Assembly: GCA_021325235.1 (NCBI GenBank)
Contig: JAJPHN010000035.1
Span: 1-36,313, forward strand
Length of the DNA stretch: 36,313 nt
Source: Terriglobia bacterium
GTDB lineage: Bacteria > Acidobacteriota > Terriglobia > Bryobacterales > Bryobacteraceae
Direction of reading: 5' to 3'
Positions within the stretch are counted from its first letter, which is position 1, and the number at the start of each line of letters is the position of its first letter. The position numbers were made by a program, and so were the translations under genes. Positions 1 through 7,803 of the stretch are shown one piece after another. The notes under the pieces are model-generated. The model worked only from the letters and a program-made list of their open reading frames with translations. It made no database searches and was not told where the DNA came from.

Positions 1-49
1 GCTGAAACACATGCTTTGCGATATCCAGCCCGATCACCTTCACTGCCAT
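1..49 (-). CDS. IS110-family transposase, N-terminal fragment (runs off the window)
   Basis: Reading the minus strand from the ATG at 49 gives MAVKVIGLDIAKHVFQ before the window ends. GLDIAK with this spacing from the start is the hallmark opening of IS110-family DEDD transposases, in which the Asp is the first RuvC-like catalytic residue. A GAGGAG ribosome binding site lies about 12 bases upstream (around 61-67). The rest of the gene and the element lie to the left of the window. Only about 25 bases separate this start from the end of the truncated reading frame at 74-418, so the element boundary should lie between roughly 50 and 130. The family call rests on 16 residues only, but the motif is distinctive. 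Confidence 0.7.
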   Translation of the reverse strand, partial: MAVKVIGLDIAKHVFQ

Positions 50-73
50 CTCTGTAGAACCTCCTCAGCCCAG

Positions 74-418
74 TCAACCACCAGGCGGGGTCCATACCAT
101 CAGGTCAGCGTTCTGGATACGCGCGAGGGCGAGCGTGGCGGATTCGAACGCGGGGATGCGATGAAGACGCCATTGCGTGTCGGCGATGGACTGAACTAAG
201 AGCTTTTCGCGGTGATCGGCTGGTTGCCAGGCGGCGAAGATGTTCGCGACGTGCTGTTCGTAGAGAGCGGCGTCTTCGCAGGGCAACACGACGGTTGCGC
301 CGGTGAGTCCGTTTTTCACGGCGTTGTGGGAAATCTTGGCTTTGCCTTCGGCGGTTTTGGGACCGGTGGAGAGTTGGGAATTGGCGCGATTGGCGTTGAG
401 CTGAGCTTGCGTGGACAT
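74..418 (-). CDS. GPKT-motif repeat-family hypothetical protein, probably truncated at its C-terminus by the IS
   Basis: This 114-residue protein starts at the ATG at 418, which has a good GGAGG site nine bases upstream; the longer open frame upstream lacks coding character. Its N-terminus carries the pattern NANRANSQLSTGPKT followed by EGKAKISHNAVKNGLTG. I recognise this as a multi-copy family common in acidobacterial genomes, with no known function. The middle (EDAALYEQHV, then REKLLVQSIADTQWRLHRIPAFE) is helical. Family members usually continue well beyond this point. Here the frame runs into the sequence immediately before the IS110 transposase start, so the last dozen residues (about NADLMVWTPPGG) may be read from element DNA. 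No catalytic residues are evident. Confidence 0.55.
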   Translation of the reverse strand: MSTQAQLNANRANSQLSTGPKTAEGKAKISHNAVKNGLTGATVVLPCEDAALYEQHVANIFAAWQPADHREKLLVQSIADTQWRLHRIPAFESATLALARIQNADLMVWTPPGG

Positions 419-621
419 GAACTGCCTCCGCGCACAGAAGTAGCATGGCGAAAAGCGAACATCTGGCGAAAGCGGGAGTAAGTGGCTGAAAAGGTTCAGT
501 CGATTTTTGTGGTTTGGTTGTGAACGGGCCGGCGTGATGCATGGAGGCAAGGCCCGCGGCGGGTTGGCTGACCGCTCCTGGTCGGAGGCGCCGCGCAACC
601 CCTCTGATTACACTGCAAGGT

Positions 622-1188
622 ATGCGCCTGAACGCTCCTCTCACCGAAGAGAAGCTCTACCAACTCGCCTCTCAGATCAAAATCCTGCTCATGGACGTCG
701 ACGGCGTCCTCACCGACGGCCGTCTCTACCTGCTCCCGGCACCCGACGGCAGCATGGTCGAAACCAAGGGCTTCGATTCGCAGGACGGCATCGCCTTACG
801 CTGGCTCGAATGGTACAAAATCGCGAGCGGTGTGATCAGCGGCCGCAACTCTCCAGCCACGACCGAGCGCGCCCGCCAGGTCGGCATGCGCTGGGTCATT
901 CAGGGACACATCGAAAAGATCCCGATTCTCGAGAAGATCCTCGCCGAAGCCCAGACCGATCCGCAGCACATCGCCTATATCGGCGACGATCTCACGGACG
1001 TGGTCATCATGCGCCGCGTGGGTCTCGCGTTCGCAACGGCCAATGCGCGCGAGGAAGTGAAGCGCTCCGCTATGGCGATCACCGATGCAGCCGGCGGCTC
1101 CGGCGCCGTCCGCGAAGTGATCGAACTGCTCATGAAAGCGCAGGGCCACTGGGAAGAGCTGCTTAAGAAATACGAGGTCACCGCGTGA
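622..1188 (+). CDS. kdsC: 3-deoxy-D-manno-octulosonate-8-phosphate phosphatase (KdsC)
   Basis: This 188-residue cytosolic HAD-superfamily C0-type phosphatase removes phosphate from Kdo-8-phosphate to give Kdo for lipid A/LPS core synthesis. HAD motif I is [10 protein letters not shown], with the nucleophile at about Asp25 and the acid/base at about Asp27. Motif II is the SGRNS segment at 73-77, and motif IV is GDDLTD at 121-126. There is no cap domain, as expected of tetrameric KdsC, and the length matches the family. The ATG at 622 is chosen because the extension to 541 has no family-like sequence. Only a weak AAGG precedes it, and a TACACT box 7 bases upstream could make the message leaderless. 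The stop overlaps the GTG start of the next gene by 4 bases, so the two are translationally coupled. The presence of KdsC implies a diderm envelope with Kdo. Confidence 0.93.
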   Translation: MRLNAPLTEEKLYQLASQIKILLMDVDGVLTDGRLYLLPAPDGSMVETKGFDSQDGIALRWLEWYKIASGVISGRNSPATTERARQVGMRWVIQGHIEKIPILEKILAEAQTDPQHIAYIGDDLTDVVIMRRVGLAFATANAREEVKRSAMAITDAAGGSGAVREVIELLMKAQGHWEELLKKYEVTA

Positions 1189-1856
1189 GCAACGGGTCCT
1201 CGGGCGGCAAAGTCGGTCTGCTCATCACAACCGTCAGCGGACCCGGTGTGCTCCATCAGCTCACCGGCGCCATTGCGCGCCATCAGGGCGATATCCGCTC
1301 CGTGTCGATCGTCGAGGACCGTCCCGCCGCCACCCGCGTCTACTTCGAGCTCGATCTTCCCGGTCTGCTCGAAGCCCTGGTCGCCGATCTCAAAGAGTTG
1401 CCGGTCGTGCGCTCGGTCGAGCTGGTCGAATCCCTCCAGCAGATCTACGGCAAGCGCATCATTATCATGGGCGGGGGCGCGCAGGTCGGCCAGGTCGCCC
1501 TCGGCGCCATCTCTGAAGCCGATCGCCACAACATCCGCGGCGAGCACATCTCTATTGACACGATTCCGCTGGTCGGCGAACAGACGCTCGCCTCGGCCGT
1601 CCGCGCCGTACGCCGTCTGACCCGCGTGCGCGCGCTCGTGCTCGCCGGTTCGCTCATGGGCGGCGATATCGAAGCCGCCGTGCGCGAGGTCCGCTCCGAT
1701 GGTCTGTTGGTGATCAGTCTCAATATGGCCGGCAGTGTTCCCGATGCCGCCGATCTGGTCGTCACCGATCCCGTACAGGCCGGCGTGATGGCCGTGATGG
1801 CCGTTGCCGAGACCGCTAAGTTCACCATCGAGCGATTAAAGCGCCGAGTCTTCTAG
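1185..1856 (+). CDS. ACT-domain protein with DUF5612-like C-terminal domain
   Basis: This 223-residue protein starts at GTG 1185 inside the kdsC stop (GTGA overlap). Residues about 9-80 form an ACT domain: [20 protein letters not shown] is the typical first strand and helix, with the ligand-site Gly-Pro-Gly, followed by the second beta-alpha-beta unit ([19 protein letters not shown]). Residues about 90-223 resemble the DUF5612 domain known mainly from archaeal ACT proteins: [20 protein letters not shown], then a conserved IDTIPLVGE and a [10 protein letters not shown] turn. Such proteins presumably bind an amino acid or another small ligand; the ligand is unknown. Coupling to kdsC suggests a shared regulatory need, but nothing in the sequence ties it chemically to Kdo. 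It ends six bases before the convergent aquaporin gene, with no terminator visible between them. Confidence 0.75.
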   Translation: MSNGSSGGKVGLLITTVSGPGVLHQLTGAIARHQGDIRSVSIVEDRPAATRVYFELDLPGLLEALVADLKELPVVRSVELVESLQQIYGKRIIIMGGGAQVGQVALGAISEADRHNIRGEHISIDTIPLVGEQTLASAVRAVRRLTRVRALVLAGSLMGGDIEAAVREVRSDGLLVISLNMAGSVPDAADLVVTDPVQAGVMAVMAVAETAKFTIERLKRRVF

Positions 1857-1862
1857 TACGCA

Positions 1863-2609
1863 TCACATCTGGCGCCGTTGCTGCTGCTCATCGGCCAGCG
1901 CGCGCTCGGCCTCCCTGGCCGCAATCAACGTATCCGGAACCCGTATGGCGCGATAGATTATGGCCGCAATCGCTGCCCCGATCAGCGGCGCCACAATAAA
2001 GAGCCACAACTGCCCGAGCGCCCAGCCGCCTACGAATATCGCCGGCCCGATGCTCCGCGCCGGATTCACCGAGGTATTCGTCACCGGAATCCCGACCAGG
2101 TGAATCAGCGTAAGCACCAGTCCGATCGCGAGGCCCGCAAAGCCGACCGGCGCCTTCACATCCGTCGCGCCAACGATCGTGAAAACGAGGAAGAAGGTCA
2201 GAATGCACTCGGCCAAAAATGCGGCGAGCAAACCGTAATGACCTGGCGAATGATCTCCGAAGCCGTTCGCCGCAAATCCTGCAACAGAGGGCGAATATCC
2301 GTTCGGCGTGCCCGAAGCAATCGCGTAAAGGATCGCACTCGCCAGTATCGCGCCGGCAATCTGCGCGATCATGTATCCGGGAACCAGCCGGCCGTCGAAC
2401 TTCCGGCTCAGAAACAGGCCGAACGTAACCGCCGGATTGAGATGACAACCCGAGATGGGGCCGATGGCATAGACCATCACCAGGAGGGAAAGACCAAAGG
2501 CAAAGGCAACGCCGAGCCAGCCGACTCTCTCGCCGGCCAGCACAGCCGTTCCACAGCCTCCAAAAACCAGAACGAAGGTTCCGATCACTTCTGCGATGTA
2601 GCGATTCAT
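1863..2609 (-). CDS. aqpZ: Aquaporin Z-type water channel (MIP family)
   Basis: This 248-residue inner-membrane protein has six predicted transmembrane segments in two inverted repeats. The two NPA boxes are intact: HLNPAVT at about 58-60 and SVNPARS at about 182-184. The selectivity-filter His of LIHLVGIPVTNTS (about 170) and the Arg after the second NPA (about 185) match the water-selective AqpZ type rather than the glycerol facilitators, which have Gly at the His position and an extra Asp after the second NPA. The start is ATG 2609 with AAGGG ahead of it; the open frame extends to 2696, but that extension is not conserved-looking. The C-terminal tail (about 225-248) is charged and Gln/Arg-rich. 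It is transcribed alone and ends against the plus-strand ACT gene. Confidence 0.93.
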   Translation of the reverse strand: MNRYIAEVIGTFVLVFGGCGTAVLAGERVGWLGVAFAFGLSLLVMVYAIGPISGCHLNPAVTFGLFLSRKFDGRLVPGYMIAQIAGAILASAILYAIASGTPNGYSPSVAGFAANGFGDHSPGHYGLLAAFLAECILTFFLVFTIVGATDVKAPVGFAGLAIGLVLTLIHLVGIPVTNTSVNPARSIGPAIFVGGWALGQLWLFIVAPLIGAAIAAIIYRAIRVPDTLIAAREAERALADEQQQRRQM

Positions 2610-2745
2610 AGGCACCCTTTCGGAAAGAGCGCTATGTAGCGTGTCAAATCGCCGGGCCGCTGTCAAGCCGCCCGGGATTCGTTTGAAGCGATCCACTCGC
2701 TGGTTCGATCAGTTCGCTATTAAGGATAAGTGCCGGCGCTGTTGA

Positions 2746-2976
2746 TCAGCCTTCGGCCTGGCGTGCCTTCGGCGGCCGCCCGCGGCGCTTTGGCTCCGCT
2801 TCTGAGGCTCCCTCAGAGGCAGCCCCGTCCGCCGCTGCGGCCGCATCCTTCAGCCAAGCCGGCGGTCGGCCGCGACGCCGTCCACGCCCGCGCGCCAGCC
2901 GCTCCAATGTCAGAATCGCCTCTTCTATCTGCTCCCGCTCGAGCCGCAGCTCGGCAAGCATTTTATCCACGTCCAC
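2746..2976 (-). CDS. Small AT-hook-like basic protein
   Basis: This 76-residue protein starts at GTG 2976 behind a strong GGAAGGTGA site; ATG at codon 6 is a possible alternative. Residues 1-28 form a charged amphipathic helix, likely a coiled coil (MLAELRLEREQIEEAILTLE). Two AT-hook-like cores follow: GRRRGRPP at about 31-39 and RRGRPPK near the C-terminus, separated by an Ala/Glu-rich linker. AT-hooks bind the minor groove of A/T-rich DNA, so a DNA-binding or nucleoid-associated role is the natural inference, with the helix as a dimerisation part. It stands alone between the aquaporin and permease genes. I know similar short proteins only as conserved hypotheticals in this phylum. Confidence 0.7.
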   Translation of the reverse strand: MDVDKMLAELRLEREQIEEAILTLERLARGRGRRRGRPPAWLKDAAAAADGAASEGASEAEPKRRGRPPKARQAEG

Positions 2977-3147
2977 GATAAGTCACCTTCCCTGCCCTGC
3001 CCTCCGCGCACCGGAGCGCGCTAAAAGTTAAAGGCAGGTTTAGACGAATTTTACGGCCTGCTTTGTAGGAAATTCAACCGATCTGTGGAGAAGAAATTGA
3101 TTAGTAGTCCTAGTACCGAACTCGGCAATTCTGCTCAATTCCTGAAA

Positions 3148-4563
3148 CTATTTCCCGTTTTTCAAAATCTTGCTGCGATCGGATTTTTTCCAGTAGAAAT
3201 AAAACGGTATACCTAACGCCATCATCCCCAGCCCCATGGCCGACTCCCGCGGCCGCGTTCCCAGCGTGCTCAGCAGCAGGAAAAGCGCCACCACGACGAA
3301 AAGTACTGGAACAACCGGGTAGCCAATCACACGGTACGGCCGGTCCATGGCGGGCTTCTTCCGCCGCAGCACAATCACCGACGCCGCCGTCATCCCGTAC
3401 AGAATCCAGGAGCCGAAGATCACAAAGTTGTACAAATCGTCGAACCAGCCGCTCAGCACCACTACACACGACCACAGGGAAAGGTAAATCATGGCATTGC
3501 CCGGCGAACGAAAACGCGAATTCACCTGCGCCGCGCTCCGGAAAAAGAGACCGTCTCGTGCCATCGCATACGGTACCCGTGAACCGGATAATATGGAGCC
3601 ATTAAGCGCCGCCAGAATCGAAATTAAAACCGCAAAAGTCACGCCGGCGACTGCCACCCGACCGCCCACGCGTGCCATCATATCGGCCGCCACCCGGCTG
3701 CTTCGGCCTACTTCGGCCGGAGTCAGCACGTAAAAATACGCCACATTGATCAGCACATAGACCGCAATTACCGCCAGGGTTCCGAAAATCAGCGCCCGCG
3801 GAAGATTGCGCTGCGGCCGCTGGATTTCGGAGGAAACCATGCTGACGTTGTTCCAGCCGTCAAACGCCCACAGGGCGCTTACCATCGCCGCGAAAAACCC
3901 GCTCACGCCCGCCGCCGCTGGAATTCTGCCTGCGAAATGGGAGAAATCTCCCGCACCGGCAAACAATCCGACGCCGATCACCGCCGCCAGCAGCGTGAGC
4001 TTCAGCGCCGTCACGAAGACCTGCACGGCGCCGCCTGCGCGAATACCGAGATAGTTCACCCCACACAGCAGCAGAATGAGCCCGATGGCAACGAATTGTC
4101 CGTAATGAATCTCCAGCCGCGATCCGCCCGGCCCGATATGCCAGGGAAACCGCATCACCGTGCCGCCCAGCGGAGGAAAAAAGACCGTCAGATAGGTATA
4201 AAATCCGGCCGCAAGCGTCGCAATCGATCCGCTTTTCGCCACCCAGAACTGCGTCCAGCCGTAAAGATATCCCCAGAACGGCGAATACGCCTCGCTCAGA
4301 AACACGTATTCGCCGCCTGCTTCCGGCATGGCAGCCGCCAGCTCGGCATAGGTCAAGGCGCCAAACAGGCTCAGCACGCCCGACACGATCCAAACGATGA
4401 AAAGCGTCCGAACCGATCCGACCGAGCGGATCATGCTCGAAGGCACCAGGAACACGCCGCTCCCGATCACGGTGCCGATCACGATCGAGGTCGCGCCCCA
4501 CACCCCGAGCGCGCGCTCCAATGTCGGCTGGCGTTTCTCTGTGATGACGCGAGCCGGTTCCAA
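3148..4563 (-). CDS. Amino acid permease of the APC superfamily (LAT-like)
   Basis: This is a 471-residue polytopic inner-membrane protein with about 12 hydrophobic segments. The first segment has the APC signature: SIVIGTVIGSGVFLVPSSM at about 26-44 contains the unwound GSG substrate-binding turn of TM1. TYAELAAAMPEAGGEYVFLSEAY at about 71-93 is the conserved TM2-TM3 region, and FDGWNNVSMVSSEIQRPQRN is the TM6 motif with the unwound Gly. The overall pattern resembles bacterial relatives of the L-type amino acid transporters. The substrate is probably amino acids by exchange or proton coupling, but the specificity cannot be read from sequence. The start ATG 4563 lies 6 bases after the stop of the upstream symporter gene, so the two form an operon. 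The tail is short and basic. Confidence 0.9.
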   Translation of the reverse strand: MEPARVITEKRQPTLERALGVWGATSIVIGTVIGSGVFLVPSSMIRSVGSVRTLFIVWIVSGVLSLFGALTYAELAAAMPEAGGEYVFLSEAYSPFWGYLYGWTQFWVAKSGSIATLAAGFYTYLTVFFPPLGGTVMRFPWHIGPGGSRLEIHYGQFVAIGLILLLCGVNYLGIRAGGAVQVFVTALKLTLLAAVIGVGLFAGAGDFSHFAGRIPAAAGVSGFFAAMVSALWAFDGWNNVSMVSSEIQRPQRNLPRALIFGTLAVIAVYVLINVAYFYVLTPAEVGRSSRVAADMMARVGGRVAVAGVTFAVLISILAALNGSILSGSRVPYAMARDGLFFRSAAQVNSRFRSPGNAMIYLSLWSCVVVLSGWFDDLYNFVIFGSWILYGMTAASVIVLRRKKPAMDRPYRVIGYPVVPVLFVVVALFLLLSTLGTRPRESAMGLGMMALGIPFYFYWKKSDRSKILKNGK

Positions 4564-4569
4564 TCTGCG

Positions 4570-6036
4570 TTACTCCTTCTCTGCCATCGCAGGCAGCGCA
4601 TCCTGCCGGGGCGCGCCTGCCACAAAGCTGAAGGCGTATCCAACGAGGAATGTCGCCGCCGAGCCGATCAGCACATACCAGGTGTACGCCACCTCGGTCC
4701 GGACGAGCAGCGTGACGGCAAATCCCGCGCACATGCCGGCAATCGCGCCCGACTCGTTCGCCCGCTTGGTCAGCACGCCCAGCAGAAAGACGCCCAGCAG
4801 CGCGCCGTAGAGTACAGACGCAATCGAGAGCCCGGCTTCGAGCACGCGGCCCCAGTGCCGCGCCACCAGTCCGATCGCAAACAGCAGCACGCCCCAGGCG
4901 ACCGTGGCCCAGCGCGACAGCTTCAGGTAAGACGATTCGCTGTGCTCGGGCCGCAGCGGCCGCACGAAATCCATGATCGTCGTGGAAGCAAGTGCATTCA
5001 GCGCCGCGCTCAGATTCGACATGGCCGCCGCCAGAATCGCGGCAATCACCAGCCCCGCCACGCCCACGGGCAGATGCCTCCAGATAAATTCCGGATACGT
5101 GCGCTCGAGCACCGCCGGCGTCGCGCGCCCCGTATCCCGGTAATACACAAACAGCAGCACGCCGATCAGCAGAAACAGGCAGAACTGCGCAAACACCACC
5201 GCCCAGCTGCTGAAGAGGGCCCAGCGGCTTTCGCGTTCGTTACGCGCTGAAAGCAGCCGCTGCACCAGCAACTGTTCCGTGCCGTGGCTCGCCGTGGTCA
5301 GAAAACAGCCGCCCAGCAATCCGGCCCAGAAGCTATAGGTGCGGTGGAAGAAGGCGGCAGTCACGGAGAATCGAAAATCGAAGACCTGAAATTTGCCGGC
5401 CGCCCCGGCCACCGCCGCCACATGCGGCCAACCGCCTGGAATGAGGTGCAGAATCACGAAAAAGCTCACCAGCGCGCCCGCGATGTAGAGGAACATCTGC
5501 ACCACATCCGTCCAGATCACGGCTGTCATGCCGCCTTCGAAGGTGTAGAACAACGTCAGGCAGACAATCACCGCAATCGAGGCAACCTGTCCGGTTCCCA
5601 GCACGATCGAAATGACAATCGAGATCGCAAAAACGCGCACGCCTTCCGCCAGCGCACGCAAAACAAGAAACGTGCCTGCTGTGAATCGCCGGACTCGCGG
5701 GCCGAAGCGCCGCTGCATCAGCTCATAGGCGGTAAACATCTCGCCGCGAAAATACTGCGGCAGAAAAAGCACTGCGATCACAATCCGGCCGAGCAGATAA
5801 CCGAGAATGAGTTGCAGAAAACCGAAGTTTCCGGCAAACGAGAGCGCGGGAGTGCCGATCACCGTAAGCGTGCTCGTCTCGGCCGAGACGATCGAGAAGG
5901 CGATCGCCCACCAGGGCGCGCCGCGGCCGCCCAGAAAATAGTCTTTGAGCGTGGCCTGTTTTTCTTTAAACTGTGCTCCGAACCAGGTGATGAAGACCAG
6001 ATAAACCGCGATCACCGCCAGATCCGCGAAGCGCAT
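4570..6036 (-). CDS. Sodium:solute symporter (SSS family)
   Basis: This 488-residue inner-membrane transporter has about 13 hydrophobic segments of the LeuT fold. Family features include FLGGRGAPWWAIAFSIVSAE near the N-terminus (GGR..PWW and SAETS in TM1), GYLLGRIVIAVLFLP in TM2, the central MTAVIWTDVVQMFLYIAGAL segment, and a TM8-like AAAMSNLSAALNALASTT containing the Ser residues that ligate sodium in this family. The substrate is unknown; sugars, acids or nucleosides are all possible. The ATG at 6036 is taken as the start because it directly precedes the first membrane helix (RFADLAVIAVYL). It lacks a clear ribosome binding site, and an in-frame GTG at 6063 is a real alternative. The gene leads a two-gene operon with the amino acid permease and is divergent from the gene at 6324. 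Confidence 0.88.
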   Translation of the reverse strand: MRFADLAVIAVYLVFITWFGAQFKEKQATLKDYFLGGRGAPWWAIAFSIVSAETSTLTVIGTPALSFAGNFGFLQLILGYLLGRIVIAVLFLPQYFRGEMFTAYELMQRRFGPRVRRFTAGTFLVLRALAEGVRVFAISIVISIVLGTGQVASIAVIVCLTLFYTFEGGMTAVIWTDVVQMFLYIAGALVSFFVILHLIPGGWPHVAAVAGAAGKFQVFDFRFSVTAAFFHRTYSFWAGLLGGCFLTTASHGTEQLLVQRLLSARNERESRWALFSSWAVVFAQFCLFLLIGVLLFVYYRDTGRATPAVLERTYPEFIWRHLPVGVAGLVIAAILAAAMSNLSAALNALASTTIMDFVRPLRPEHSESSYLKLSRWATVAWGVLLFAIGLVARHWGRVLEAGLSIASVLYGALLGVFLLGVLTKRANESGAIAGMCAGFAVTLLVRTEVAYTWYVLIGSAATFLVGYAFSFVAGAPRQDALPAMAEKE

Positions 6037-6080
6037 GGAAAGGTGGATGATAGCATCTATCACAATATGGAAGCCGCGTT

Positions 6081-6150
6081 CTTCCCTACTGCTGGTACGC
6101 CCGCGCAGGGAACAAGTTCCCTTACATCGGCATCTAGAACAATAGGGAAG
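6081..6150. promoter_or_regulatory. Nested inverted repeats, candidate operator between divergent genes
   Basis: The divergent intergenic region holds four GGGAA-type half-sites arranged nearly symmetrically. GGGAAC-AA-GTTCCC lies at 6108-6121. Outside it, CTTCCCTA at 6081-6088 is the exact reverse complement of TAGGGAAG at 6143-6150. The outer arms sit about 27 and 29 bases from the centre. The block is immediately upstream of the promoter at 6152-6180 and about 45 bases upstream of the symporter start, so it could control either direction. The repeats are read directly from the sequence; their function as an operator is inference and the regulator is unknown. Confidence 0.45.
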
Positions 6151-6151
6151 G

Positions 6152-6180
6152 TTGCGGCCCGAAAATGAGTTCGTTATACT
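6152..6180 (+). promoter_or_regulatory. Sigma-70-type promoter for the 6324 gene
   Basis: TTGCGG at 6152-6157 and TATACT at 6175-6180 are separated by exactly 17 bases. Transcription would start near 6187 and give a leader of about 137 bases before the GTG start at 6324. The leader contains a short CCGGGC/GCCCGG hairpin and ends in a strong GGGAGG ribosome binding site at 6311-6316. The -10 element is a close consensus match; the -35 element is moderate. Confidence 0.5.
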
Positions 6181-6323
6181 CCGGCTTTGCGCACTTGTTG
6201 ACGCGCACAACCCGGGCAGCGGATCGCCCGGCGAGTGCGTCCGGACTGCGTGAAGGCGTTTTCATCTCGCACGCATTGCGAAGAGTACAGAATAGAATTT
6301 CCTCTTTAAAGGGAGGCAAAGAA

Positions 6324-7730
6324 GTGGAGTCACGCTTTTTGAGACCGAGCAGAATACTAATCGCCACCGGCACCATTGCTCTTTTGAGCGGAGTTGGAGT
6401 ATACGCGCAGGATGCCGGCGCACAGCAACCGGCCGCAGGCGCACAGCAGCCCGCCGCGGGTGGCCAGCAACAGGGCGCCGCCGGCCAGAAGAACTGGAAG
6501 GATCGCGCCGAATACGATCTCTTTCAGAAGATCACCCAGACACAGGATCCGAAAGCCCGACTCGATCTGCTGAACCAGTGGTCCGATAAGTACCCGCAAT
6601 CGGACTACTCGGATTATCGGAATCAGTACTACGCCGTGACCTTGGGCCAGGTCGCCCAGGCCGATCCATCCAGCCGCCAGATGGCCGTCACCAAGGCGAG
6701 CGATCTGCTCAAAAACGACCCCAAGAATCTTCGTCTGGCCAGCGTCATCGCGCTGTGGGGTCCCGCAGTTGGCGGCAATAATCCGTCTCCGGAATTGCAA
6801 AGCCAGGTGCAGGCCGGTGCGCAGGCTGTCATCGATGATGCTCCCACTGCCTTCGATCCTTCCAAGAAGCCGGCAAACGTCAGCGATACGGATTTCAACA
6901 ACGCCAAGAATCAGGTGCTCGCCATCGCTCATAATGCGCTGGCCTGGGTTGCGACTACCAAGAACGACAAAGCCACGGCTGAAAACGAATATAAGGAGAG
7001 CCTGACCGCCAACCCGAATCAGGCCAATATCTCCGCCGTTTATGGCAAACTGCTCGTCGAAGACAAGAAGGTGCCACAGGGTCTCTATGAATACGCTCGC
7101 GCCGCCGAATACAGCGGACCGGGCGCTCTCCCCGATGCCACCAAGAAGCAGTTGATGGATTACTTCAACAAGGCTTATAAGGATTACCACGGCAGCCCCG
7201 ATGGCGCCGATCAGATTCTGAATCAGGCTAAAACGGACGCTCTGCCCCCGGCCAGCCTGAATGTCACGAGCATCGCCGATACCGAGCAGGCTCAGGCGGA
7301 TGCCATCAATAAGCGAATCGCTTCCGACCCCGCGTTCAAAATCTGGTTCGGCATCAAGCAGCAGTTGCAGGGCGATCAGGGCCAGCAGTTCTTCGATAAC
7401 AATCTGAAGGGCTTTGAGGTGCCCGGCGGTGCGGAGGGCGTGAAGAATTTCACCGGCACGGTGATCTCCATCGATCCGCCCGAGCGGCCGACCAAGGTGA
7501 CCCTCGGCGTGCAGGATCCGAAGACAGCCGATGCCACGCTGACCTTTTCGCAACCGCTGCCCGCTTCCGCGCTCGACAAGATCAAAGTTGGCCAGACGCT
7601 CGAGTTTTCTGGTGTGGTCGACAGCTTTACCAAGGATCCGTACATGCTGACCTTCGGTGATCCCACCATTCCCGGCGTGCAGACTACCGCACCGGCTCGC
7701 AAGGGACGCGCGCGCCGCGGCGGCAGGTAA
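6324..7730 (+). CDS. Secreted helical-repeat (TPR-like) protein with C-terminal OB-like domain
   Basis: This 468-residue protein starts at GTG 6324, eight bases after GGGAGG. The open frame continues upstream to 6165, but the start here gives a textbook signal peptide: Arg residues at about 4-10, a hydrophobic core ILIATGTIALLSG, and an Ala-x-Ala-like site at about 27-30 (VYAQD). A low-complexity Gln/Ala/Gly linker (about 30-55) follows, then helical hairpins of tetratricopeptide type from about 60 to 340 (for example NDKATAENEYKESLTANPNQ). The last 100 residues contain a beta-rich segment starting FTGTVISIDPP that resembles the tRNA_anti-like OB fold, and a basic Arg/Gly tail. A periplasmic or envelope scaffold role is likely; no enzymatic motif is visible. 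The gene has its own promoter upstream and a strong terminator 21 bases downstream. Confidence 0.75.
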   Translation: MESRFLRPSRILIATGTIALLSGVGVYAQDAGAQQPAAGAQQPAAGGQQQGAAGQKNWKDRAEYDLFQKITQTQDPKARLDLLNQWSDKYPQSDYSDYRNQYYAVTLGQVAQADPSSRQMAVTKASDLLKNDPKNLRLASVIALWGPAVGGNNPSPELQSQVQAGAQAVIDDAPTAFDPSKKPANVSDTDFNNAKNQVLAIAHNALAWVATTKNDKATAENEYKESLTANPNQANISAVYGKLLVEDKKVPQGLYEYARAAEYSGPGALPDATKKQLMDYFNKAYKDYHGSPDGADQILNQAKTDALPPASLNVTSIADTEQAQADAINKRIASDPAFKIWFGIKQQLQGDQGQQFFDNNLKGFEVPGGAEGVKNFTGTVISIDPPERPTKVTLGVQDPKTADATLTFSQPLPASALDKIKVGQTLEFSGVVDSFTKDPYMLTFGDPTIPGVQTTAPARKGRARRGGR

Positions 7731-7751
7731 ACAAGAGCCAGTCTCTAAGAC

Positions 7752-7788
7752 AAAAGGCCCGGAGAAGCCAAACTTCTCCGGGCCTTTT
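7752..7788. terminator. Bidirectional rho-independent terminator
   Basis: A perfect 16-base-pair stem (AAAAGGCCCGGAGAAG at 7752-7767 pairs with 7773-7788) encloses a five-base loop. The right arm runs into five T's for the plus strand, and the A-run of the left arm supplies the T-run for the minus strand. It sits between the convergent genes ending at 7730 and 7804, so it should serve both. Confidence 0.93.
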
Positions 7789-7803
7789 TGCATTCGAAAA
7801 TCG

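Noticed and set aside
3937-5250. Long plus-strand open frame (437 residues) opposite the permease and symporter
   Set aside because: It lies antisense to two clear membrane transporters and has the Arg/His/Gln-rich composition typical of shadows of hydrophobic genes in high-GC DNA.
6357-7793. 478-residue minus-strand open frame
   Set aside because: It is antisense to the secreted repeat protein, which has a promoter, ribosome binding site, signal peptide and terminator; the antisense frame runs through that terminator.
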